Source: Corbicula japonica (taxonomy: Eukaryota; Mollusca; Bivalvia; Venerida; Cyrenidae). Taken from it: a DNA stretch of 64,000 nucleotides. The position numbers were made by a program, and so were the translations under genes. A model generated the notes under the pieces. The model searched no databases, was not told the origin of the DNA, and saw only the letters and a program-made list of their open reading frames with translations. This document shows, in pieces, positions 55,211 to 64,000 of the stretch. Position 1 is the stretch's first letter, and each line of letters begins with the position of its first letter. The stretch lies in the NCBI GenBank assembly GCA_038501625.1, contig JAZAYU010000037.1:992001-1056000 (forward strand), read 5' to 3'.

Positions 55211-58200
55211 GTAAGTAACAAACGTTGTTTTCCTTAAGTACAATTTTTTTTATTTCTCACCGTTCTGATATTTCTCTTCTTTGCTGGGCGTTAATGATTT
55301 CTATAATATGGACATGTATAACTATACCGAACAAAAATTAACCAGTTTTTAAATTCAAAAACTTTGTTAAGTGATGCTACATTTTATTTTTCATTTAATT
55401 TGTGATTTTGCACGTATCTGGACATTTGATAAAGCTGGAAGATGGTGTTATTTTTTCGCAGAGGTCATGGTAATCTCCTCTTTTCTAAATAATGACGAGA
55501 TCGATAATTGTTAGCATTGAAGTCTCAAACAGATTATTTGACTATCAAATTAGGAATTTAATACCATGTAAAGAAGGAAAACACAATCTTTAAGGCCCAT
55601 TGATGAAAAGAAATAAGATAAAGTTACTTGAGTATTCGTTTTTGAAAATTACCTCCCTTTTAATTAAACGAAGAACAAAATCCAAAGCTTAATTTTCTTC
55701 GTCTACGTACTTTGTTTTACTTCTTTCTTTTTTTGAATTGATAGATACTGAACCAACAACTTCCAAGATAAATATATTGGTAATCAAATTCGTCCAGATA
55801 TTAGCATTCACTGACATTATTAACGTAATAGGAGTTTTACAGGTAATTTTCGTCAAGTTTTCGTTACTGTGTCGTTATAGTAAAAGTAAAACGAGTATGC
55901 ATAAAATGGTTATATACTTATTTCAAACCATGCAGAATGCGAATAACTGTGTGTGGCCGTATAAAAGCATACTTGGGGGGAGGTGAGGACACGGATGGTA
56001 TGTAGTGTGTCTGTCTCTTGCATATTTGAGGTTATCTATACTTTAAATAATGAAGCTTTTTTCTATCTGCCGTTAGTGGCCATCTTTGAAGACCTGTATC
56101 TTTGAGATAAATCCAAATATTTTGAAGAGATATTCAGTTCCATATCGGAAATATGACCAATTTACTGCATACAAATTTTCATTAAAATACTCGAAAGTTG
56201 AAAAATCGGCGCATTCCACCTTTATTTATTATGATTCAAAGTTTACAGTAATCATTCGATATATAGGTAATATAACGTATTTTTTTGTGTTCATGTAATT
56301 GATCTTGATATTCTAACATAATTAAATATTTTGAAACCCCATTTATTTAATAACTATTTAATAATTATTAAATAATTAAATGGATTTAAGCAAAAATAAT
56401 TACTGAGGAGCAATTAGACATATTTTTTCTCAAATAAGTATCCCCGTGTTATCAGTTACGTCTTTTGAAAATGGTTGAGCACGATACTTATTTACCATGT
56501 TAACCTTTGTTCTATGTTAGGACTTAAAAAAACATACACGTGTTTTAATATTTCGGCCAGTTTTAAGATGGGAAGTTACAATAAGTTTTAACATGGGAAG
56601 TTACAATATTCCAGCCAATAAAAGATTTTGATATTGTTTAATCACCCCCTGGATATTGTTCCTGCTTTACGTTCCCTTTAGTATACATGATTTGTACTCT
56701 CATAAACAATTTCAAAATTTAATTCTCTTTCGTTCCGCCCATTTTTTTTGTTTAGGAAAAACCAATTTATTTATCTGTCGACGATACGACGCTGACAATG
56801 GAATGGTATTTATCTGAAAATACCGCATTGAAGATTCCATGAACAGTTGTACTGTTCTCGTGAATAAATATTGGGTTGCGTTCAATCCGGGGCAAAGCGG
56901 CGTAAGCAGTTGCATCCATTTCCATTTCTGCCTACGAACAGGGTCAATCAAACCGAGTCTGCAATATGTTCAAATTTGTCTTGTTCGGAGGCTTTCCCTT
57001 GCAGTTCCCTTTTCATCTATTTAAAATCGCAATATGTTCAGTTTGAGATTGATCACAACTGTATTTAAGGGTCCACTACACTCCTCCTTGCATGTTCATC
57101 GATAAAAAAGGGAAAATTATCAAAATAAAGGAGAATTGTAGACGACCCTTAAATAACACGAACAAACATCACATCAGCAAACATTCAAGCTGAATGTTGT
57201 TGTTGTTAATTCCCAGTTTAATGACCCTCCCGCCTCTGATCGAGGACATTATGGTGCGGTCCGTAATTTAAGCTGGATGATTATCACGATGCCATTTATG
57301 TTGTTCATGATCATATTCGGAATGCTTCGGATAACATTTTTATTAAACAGTGAAATATTCAAGTGATCGTATCTTCATTTACAAGTAAACTCACATTTTA
57401 TAAACCGGTTTAGGGTTATAACCCGAAAGTAATTTTTTCTTTGAATTTCTTGAAAACCCTAATATTATTTTGACGAATTGGCACAATACATTGTAGAACA
57501 GCATATACTTATTTCACGTATGGGTTGCTTTGGTATATTGCCTATGAATTTCAGAGTTCTCATGCAAACGGATTTTCTTTTGTATTAGTATCTGCTTGGT
57601 AATAAGAACACGAATTAGACTATATTGAGCTTGCAAAGATTATTATATACTTAGATAATACATTTCTTCACTCTAGGAAGCAATGAGTATTTTCCCCAAA
57701 ATTCATTTTTAAAGTTTTAGCAAGTTTTCGCCATTTGCAATGTTAGTGATACCTTAACCGACTGCGCTAAGCGCTTAGACTCTTTTACAAGAGTTATATA
57801 CATTCCTATCTATATACCTGTATGTCATAAAGTTTACGGAGTTTAACGACTTAAGGGACAAATGCAAGAATGACAGGTCAATATTGGTGAACAATATTAG
57901 GACGCGTTTCACAACGGGGTTATTTTGATTGTTCCGTGTTGTTCCCCGCCAAAATCAATTTGTTTATTCGTCATGGATTAATGTAAATCGCTAAATTGAC
58001 TTCTACAGGCAATAAGCTTCAGTTTGCAGTTATGTTTGAAATGTTGTTAAGTATATCTTTCAGATGAACTTCTGAACCGTTGTATGTTACCTTAAACTAA
58101 TGTTTACTTTTTCTTTACTATACAGGAGGACGGTCTTCTTGCCCAATACCAACTACTCAAGAGGTTGATGATGAAATCGAAAGAATGAAGTCGATAAGGC

Positions 58201-61200
58201 AACCGTATAGCTTCAATGGAACTACACAATATCGTAAATATGGTCGCACCTATAATTACAACCTGTATGGCCTGGAATCACCATGCAATAAAACAAACGG
58301 TAAGTTAACATTGTCATTTCTACAAAAAAGGTAAAATATGCATCAGGAACCGCCACATTCAGAAAAAACAGCCTCCCCCACACAGTCAAGAAGAAGAGAG
58401 TGGGGGAGAGCATGGTTAATAAAATGATCAGTTTCATAAAAGACACCACAAACAATAAGAAAAATGAGAACCCGAGAAAAATGAGAACCCGAGAGGATAC
58501 CGCCTTGGAACGGTCAGTGGCAAATCAAATTACCACTGGGGTTTAAACCAGGTTCTAGGGTGCACGAACCTCATACTTGCCCCAACAGGTTCTCATATCA
58601 CAAAACAAGTACAAGTTGTCTTGGTGAAATAACTCCAACCCACCCATCGGCTCAACAATGTTGCAAGCAAAAGAACACAAACATATAAAACGTAAGAAGC
58701 TAATAGCATTGCAAAGCAAACGGACGGGTATTCAATTATTTTACCGATACCAGAGCTGCTGGAGTAAAATCAGCAAGAACACGATGACATGGATAAAAGA
58801 AACAAGTTTGCAAGCAAGCTTCCAGTACATGCGCTCTATGCTTTATTACTCAAGAACCTTGATATACTTTTATGCTTTATATAACAAAAGGATGCTATGT
58901 CCACGCGAAACCAGTCATTCTTTGCCAGTTGATGACTTTACTGATCTCAACGAAATTTTCGAAAAGCCAGAAGCTAGTGATTAAAAAAACAAACTCCAAG
59001 ATAATTAAAAAATAAGTGAAACTTTTATATTTACAGCAGGTAAATACTACTGCAGCATTTTGGAGACAAACGTGTGCTACATCACGATCAGGCTTGGCTT
59101 TGAAGTGGTTTACGGTCAAGCGTATACATCAACAACAACATATGCAGGTAAATACAACATATATAATTTTCTGCTTTTTAATATGAACCTAGGCACTGCC
59201 TCAATGCGAGCTTTAGTAAGAAACTCTTTTTTTTTTCAATAAATGTTAAATTTGCTGCTTCTGGATGACTTAAAATATCTTGAACAATGATTTAATAAAC
59301 CAACATGAAAAGAAACTATTTCATTAGGGTTGTTACACTTCAGCTTAGTCTTTACTCTGATTATAACACTTAAACAATTAACTTATTAGATTTCCTGACA
59401 GGCAGCATTGGTAGCTTAGTTGGTAGAGTATCGGCATGGTAAACTGGATCTGAGGTTCGAGTCCTGGTTAAGGCTATTCTTTCCAACCCAAATGCCACAT
59501 ACCTATTAATATGTAAACAAAATAGTCCCTCCTGCTCTCCTACTAGGGGATTGGGACCCTGCGATGATACAGTTGCATATTTTGCTTTTGTCTTTATGTA
59601 TAAGCTGTAATCTAATATGAGGGGGCCTCTCGCAAGAGCTCGCATGCTAACTTTTGTTTTTGTAGTTTGTTAGTTTTATAAAAATAAATTTTATACTTCT
59701 ACGATTTTTCACCTTCATATAACGTATATGTTAATGGAGTTTCTTGAACGTGATAAATCGGGAGTCCCACAATGCTTGCTAAAGCAAATACATCGTCCTG
59801 GCTCTATAATCAAATTAAAAAAAAATATGTTAAGAGATGATTTTAATTTTAATTAAGTAAATTTTCCGTTTTTAGACATGGATGTTCCTCGTGCAACTTC
59901 TTATAGGGTTTATATCTCACAGCTAGTTCGCTTTTCTAGAGCTTGCAAGGATGTTAATGATTTAAATGAACGCAATCTTTGCCTAACAGAAAAAAACTTT
60001 TAAAACAAGGTCATCGATATCACAAATGAAGAAAAACCTTTTGCAAGTTTTATCGCCAATACTTAGATTTAATTAAAAAATACAGGTTCAGTTTAAAATC
60101 ACTATTGCAGCAAAATAATTCACAGCCTGATTTTAATTTATAAACTTAAGAAAATAAAAGGCAGTGTTAATTTCTCCCGGTTATTCGTAAGAACTACCGG
60201 TATCTAATTCAAAAGTAATGTTACCGACATGGTATTCTACAGCGCTCTGCGTGCCTGGTGATTAATCCATCTACAATTGGTCATTATGCTTGCCCCTTTG
60301 GATGCATGGCGATGGTAGTGGTTTAAGAGTTTATGGAGGTTTATGGGGAAATCTTGTAAAAAAACATACCCCTGTCATCGTGTTCTTGCTGATTTTACTC
60401 CAGGTGCTCTGGTCTTGGTAAGATCATTGAGTACCAGTCCGTTTGCTTTGCAATGCTATTAGCTTCTTATATTTTATATGTCTGCGTGCTTTTGCATGCA
60501 ACATTGTTAAGGCGATGGATAGGTTGGAGTATTTCGCCAAGACAACTTGACTTGTTTGTTCATATGCGAACCTGTTAGGGCATATGTGAGGTTGGTGCAC
60601 CCTAGAACCTGGCTTAACCTCCAGTGGCAAATTGTTTGCGGCTGACCATTCCAAGGTGGCAACCCGGTGGGTTCTCTCTTTCGTTAATTGTTTGTTTTGT
60701 CTTATTTGAAATCGATATTCTTATAAAAATCCTCTCTTTTCTTCTCTAAATTTTCTCTGCGCAGGGACGCTGTCTTTTCTGCGTGTGGTGATTCCTGATA
60801 TGCATATTTCACTATTTTTGTATATCTCAACCCCTTTTATTGAGCCTAGCTCGTTAGTTTAATAGTGTAAAGCAAACATTAATATTGTCCTAATGAAAGG
60901 TTTCTTCATAAATAACAAAATACACATAATTTACGCGCTTAATTTCATTAACGAAAATGAGAACCTCAGGGTTTATTGCTTTGGAGCGGTCAAAGGCAAC
61001 ACCATTTTCGAATGAGGGCTTTAAACCAGGTTGTTTGGTGCACCAATCCTTGCCTTTAGGTTCTGGAATGAACAAGGTAAATATAATCTTTGCATGGAAA
61101 CAGAAATTGCCTTGAGAGATTTAACATGTTGCAATCTTTGGAAGACACTGAGAAACAATTTGAAAGCCAAACAACTTTACGCAAGCTTCCGGATTTTTTT

Positions 61201-61935
61201 AATTAAAATAGTTGTACAACAAGTACAAAAGCATGCTTTTGAATTCAATTTAATTGATTTACGTCGTATATTTTTAAATGGAGTGTCTGTTAAAACCTGC
61301 TGTCCGGAAACGGAAACCTTTAATTAGGTTCAGCATTAAAAAAAAAACATTCGTAGACAAACAGAAAAACTCTTCAGTAGTATCAAAATTTTGTCCCCTC
61401 ATCCTCGGGTTCAATGAAAATGCTCATTTGGGTTATTTTATAAATATTTCAGAGTACATGTATTGTCTGTTACTTCCTCATACCGATTGAAAAGAAATAA
61501 AACGGCTAAACTTTTATTCATACTACATTTGAATGATATTTTAATCCAGCATGTTTATTACATTATTATAAAAGAATGCATTAATATGCTTTATGTAAAA
61601 GATGCAACGCTGTTTTAATATAAAACACATTTTATGTTATGTTTTTGTTATTTACGTTTTTTGTTTCAGTAGTATGGTGTCCTTTCAAAAATGGCTCAAA
61701 AAACTAAAAAAAAAACTACAATAATTTTTCCATTTAATTTCATTTTTGTATAACTTGGTTATGTATCTAAATGTGGCGATCATAGAATAACTCTGTATTT
61801 TTATGACGGTCAAAAATAATGCTTTGGTTGAATGCCGGTAACATAATATTTCAAATAGCCACCAGTGGCAATCTGATTTGCCACAGACCGTTCCAAGGTG
61901 TGTGGTGTATTTTCTTGAAACTGATAATTGTATTA

Positions 61936-61995
<60 letters not shown>

Positions 61996-62353
61996 TTTTC
62001 TTCTTTTTTCTGATTGTTGCAATTCCTGATATTTCACCTTTCTATGGTTGAATGATGTTACAGAATATCTTTTTGTTTGCATGACGGTCACACAATAACT
62101 CTTTGGTTGCATGAAAGTCATTGCATAACAGTTATAGAATATCTCTTTGGCTGTATGCTTGTCACGTGATATGACAGTCACATGATTACTGTTTGATTTT
62201 ATTATTATAGTTGGTCGAAACACAATACAAGTGCTAGGATTTGGATCCGTACCTGATAGACCATGGAAAAAAATTACTATATGGTGTGTAGGAGGAGACC
62301 GATGCCTGAATGACGAGGTTACAGTACTCAGCCTCCTTTATACATGTATATAA
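55093..62353 (+). CDS. secreted eight-cysteine family protein, gene C
   Basis: Exons 55093-55210, 58126-58299, 59040-59147 and 62211-62353 total 543 bases (180 aa). All introns are phase 1. The signal peptide MKSWKAVALLLVIQYVAGG starts at the ATG at 55093. An in-frame ATG at 55051 would add 14 residues before it; I prefer 55093 because the hydrophobic core then starts near the N-terminus. It keeps all eight cysteines: FQC, SSC, SPC, CSILETNVC (C-x7-C), WC, RC and YTC. It also keeps the pattern CLNDEVTVLSLLYTC, matching CLDDEVKVISLQYTC of A. Overall identity to A and B is low, so C is an older paralogue. Divergently placed to gene B. Its introns are large and filled by SINE-like repeats. Confidence 0.85.
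55211..56860. other. gene C intron 1, first part
   Basis: Holds the repeat stretch at 56080-56215 shared with the sequence upstream of gene C. Otherwise nothing recognised. Confidence 0.35.
56875..57030 (+). repeat. SINE-A-like repeat copy
   Basis: TTGCGTTCAATCCGGGGC, GGCGTAAGCAGTTGCATCC, AATCAAACCGAGTCTGCAAT and TTCATCTATTTAAAA, in intron 1 of gene C. Confidence 0.7.
57065..57152. mobile_element. 88-bp TTAA-flanked mini-element
   Basis: TTAAGGGTCCACTACACTCC and GAATTGTAGACGACCCTTAA are inverted ends. The interior TTCATCGATAAAAAAGGG and AAAATTATCAAAAT echo the right end of 3847-4475. It appears to be an internally deleted member of that family. Confidence 0.75.
57400..57745. repeat. dispersed repeat, inverse copy of 43300-43725
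   Basis: TTCTTGAAAACCCTAATATT, AGCATATACTTATTTCACGT, GAGTTCTCATGCAAACGG and TTTTCGCCATTTGCAATGTT correspond to the other copy in opposite orientation. Confidence 0.7.
57746..58125. other. gene C intron 1, last part
   Basis: Nothing recognised before the exon 2 acceptor. Confidence 0.35.
58126..58299 (+). CDS. gene C exon 2
   Basis: Acceptor CTATACAG, donor AACG|GTAAGT. Reads RGRSSCPIPTTQEVDDEIER, then MKSIRQPYSFNGTTQYRKYG and ends ESPCNKTN. CPxP, E(I/V)xRM and YS(F/Y) are shared with A and B. Confidence 0.85.
58318..58860 (+). repeat. SINE-B-like repeat copy
   Basis: AAAATATGCATCAGGAACCG, TACCGCCTTGGAACGGTCAG, AGGTTCTAGGGTGCACGAAC, AAGTTGTCTTGGTGAAATAA and AGAACACGATGACATGG. In intron 2 of gene C, beginning about 20 bp after exon 2. 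Contains a short GAGAACCC duplication near 58468. Confidence 0.75.
59040..59147 (+). CDS. gene C exon 3
   Basis: The acceptor is ACAGCAG|G, a NAGNAG site; use of the upstream AG would add one Ala. Donor GCAG|GTAAAT. Reads GKYYCSILETNVCYITIRLG then FEVVYGQ. Confidence 0.85.
59395..59655 (+). repeat. tRNA-derived SINE-like repeat
   Basis: TAGCTTAGTTGGTAGAG resembles a Pol III A box and GGTTCGAGTCCTGG a B box, 50 bp apart. The tRNA fold is imperfect (one broken anticodon pair, poor acceptor stem). A ~190-bp non-tRNA body follows with GGGGATTGGGACCCTGCGAT. I therefore call a SINE, not a tRNA gene. It lies in intron 3 of gene C. Confidence 0.6.
59656..60315. other. gene C intron 3, middle
   Basis: Nothing recognised. 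Confidence 0.35.
60320..60830 (-). repeat. SINE-B-like repeat, reverse copy
   Basis: CCCCTGTCATCGTGTTCTTG, TTTGCAATGCTATTAGCTTC, AAGACAACTTGACTTG, GTGAGGTTGGTGCACCCTAG and GACCATTCCAAGGTGGCAAC. Opposite in orientation to the copy in intron 2. Confidence 0.75.
60831..61855. other. gene C intron 3, late part
   Basis: A short SINE-B-like piece near 60950-61060 (GGGTTTATTGCTTTGGAGCG, TTAAACCAGGTTG). Otherwise nothing. Confidence 0.35.
61858..62042 (-). repeat. SINE-B fragment containing (CT)n
   Basis: The left flank CAGTGGCAATCTGATTTGCC and CGTTCCAAGG and the right flank GCAATTCCTGATATTTCACC match SINE-B. The (CT)n at 61939-61991 sits where other copies have a short pyrimidine-rich tract. The frames reading LSLSLS and RERERE are artefacts. 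Confidence 0.7.
62211..62353 (+). CDS. gene C exon 4
   Basis: Acceptor ATTATTATAG. Reads VGRNTIQVLGFGSVPDRPWK, then KITIWCVGGDRCLNDEVTVL and SLLYTCI, stop TAA. C-x5-C and the final CLNDEVxVLSLxYxC match A and B. Confidence 0.87.
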
Positions 62354-62599
62354 CCCACACAACGGTACTGGTAATTTCAGCACTACGACCAATTGTGGAC
62401 TCTAAACAAAACGCTTATCTTAAATATTGCTTCTCTTACATATTCTATTACTTTATTACAACTAAGATCATCATAACGAAGGACTTCACAACCAAGGATG
62501 CTGAATGTGAACTTTAAACACGTTAAAATTACATAAAAAATAATGGTTGTATTTATATATTAACAACTCAAGAAAGCAAAAAGTACAACTTATTTCACT

Positions 62600-62605
62600 A
62601 ATAAA
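62600..62605 (+). terminator. possible polyadenylation signal of gene C
   Basis: AATAAA about 250 bp after the stop. Weak support. Confidence 0.3.
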
Positions 62606-63535
62606 TGCAGAATTGTACTTTTTGCTTGTGGATTCGGGAAGAATAGGGTAAATCAAACAACGAACTAATTAAAAGAGTGCCTAAACGGAAAAAAAAGTAA
62701 AATAGATAGCCGAGGGAAACCATCTTCACCTGTCTCCTCAGCTTCTGCTTAAGCGATATTGTCACTTCGAGAAAACTTGTATGGGACCCGTGATATAGAA
62801 AGACCAGTTACAATATAAAAAAAAAACTTAACTATAAACTGTTTTATATGGCAGATTGAAAGTTCCTGTCAGTTGCCTTAAAATACTCCGTTAAGCTTTT
62901 TGTTCTTACTTTTTTTCTTCAAAATATATAAAATAATTTCGACTTCTAAACGTTGAATTCATGCTTTTACAAAATCGCAGATACTTATTTTGCTTCAGTT
63001 GAATATCATATGTGTTTTCATCGACATGCTTTCATCATGTTTAATTTAATCAATTTAATCAATATTTTTTTCAGTGAATATGAATACAGTGCAGGAATAA
63101 GTAGTCATCAGTAAAATCATTGAAAGTTTTATATGATTGAAATCTGCTTGTTCAATGATTCCAAATTCTGCCTAGCGACAACAAAAGCAAATTGAAAAAT
63201 AACTGTATATCCTTGCAAAAAATTAACATCTTTGAATATCACAGTTTTCGTTTGTTTTTCGATATGAGACCAAGCTTTTTTTATTTAATTTATCTGCAGC
63301 GTGCTTTTTGAATCTTGTGCATATAGCAATCTACAGAAAACCTTAATCTTAGATCATGTTTCCTTGTTTATATCGGTTCTAGCTGAGCACGTATTTTATA
63401 GTCTGGTGGTACACTGCTGGTGCAATCTAAACTCCTTGCTAAGTTGATATTATTTTTTATTTGCGATGCTTTTTACATTCTATTGCTTTTTACATTATAT
63501 TGCTGACATTTAATATTAATTTTAACGGAACTTTT
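62606..63535. other. anonymous sequence
   Basis: Nothing recognised downstream of gene C. Confidence 0.35.
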
Positions 63536-63539
63536 AACT

Positions 63540-64000
63540 TTGAAGAATTATAAACTGGAACGAAATGTTTAACTTTGAGGTATAATATGCTGGAACAAAA
63601 CTTTTAACTTTGAAGTATAATATGCAGGAACGGTACGTTTAACTTTGAAGTATAATATGCCGGAGCTGAACGTTTAACTTTAAAGTATAATATGCTGGAA
63701 CGGAAATTTTTTTTAAATTTATAATATGCTGAAACGTTACATTTAACTTTTAAGTATAATATGCTGGGACGGAACGTTTAACTTCAATGTATAATATGCT
63801 GGAACGGAACGTTTAACACAATCTTTGATATATAATATGTTGGAATGGAATGTTAACTTTAAAGTATAATGTGCTGGAACGGAACGTTTGACACCATCTG
63901 TGATGAATAATATGCTGAAACGGACAATTCAACTCAATCAGTGATGTATAATAATATGCTGAAACGGAACGTTTAACTGTGATGTATAATATGCATTTGT
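63540..64000. repeat. 35-bp minisatellite running off the right edge
   Basis: Units of about 35 bp with GTATAATATGCTGGAACGGA and ACGTTTAACTTTGAA. Starts are near 63581, 63616, 63651, 63686, 63721 and 63756, and continue to the end. Some copies carry a CACCATCTGTGATG insert. Confidence 0.9.

Noticed and set aside
59400..59475. Functional tRNA gene
   Set aside because: A and B boxes are present, but the acceptor stem does not pair and the anticodon stem is broken; a SINE body follows.
61819..62223. LSLSLS and RERERE frames
   Set aside because: (CT)n microsatellite.

Overview
This window looks like a eukaryotic, intron-rich, AT-rich and very repeat-rich genome, most likely a bivalve mollusc. 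The reasons are TTAGGG-type (CCCTAA) telomere-like tracts, long ~145-bp and ~158-bp satellite modules, many foldback MITEs, LINE, mariner and Tc1 relics, and small exons with GT-AG introns. The species is an inference; no marker gene is present. There is no operon-like or prokaryotic content.

Layout. 1-3480: ~145-bp satellite with higher-order organisation, ending in a diverged tail with a terminal hairpin. 3650-4475: 27-bp minisatellite joined to a palindromic element. 5118-18890 (+): the last eight exons of a multi-exon gene encoding a PDZ-like plus coiled-coil protein; its large introns hold a second satellite block with telomere-like repeats, a 19-bp-TIR transposon and many MITEs. 19150-20620: ~158-bp tandem repeat element. 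20620-29490: mostly anonymous, with MITEs, a 57-bp minisatellite and a LINE fragment. 29494-30690: an internally deleted mariner with near-perfect ends.

31292-62353: the most interesting part. Three paralogous four-exon genes encode small secreted proteins with eight shared cysteines: gene A (+, 190 aa), gene B (-, 194 aa) and gene C (+, 180 aa). A and B converge; B and C diverge. Every intron in all three genes is phase 1. A and B share almost the same signal-peptide exon and a TATA box at the same distance from the ATG. I do not recognise the family. Intron 1 of gene A carries a perfect-period 64-bp array in which the exon 2 splice acceptor and the first bases of exon 2 are repeated 22 times. 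Between A and B lies a 4.8-kb foldback element of CACGTG-type palindromes, split by a 5'-truncated L1/Tx1-like LINE with an 11-bp target-site duplication. The window ends inside a 35-bp tandem array.

The PDZ-like gene is probably an intracellular scaffold. The A/B/C genes encode extracellular proteins whose cysteine pattern and clustering suggest a recognition or effector family, but that role is inference only. All exon joins were made by eye from reading frame, splice signals and paralogue comparison.
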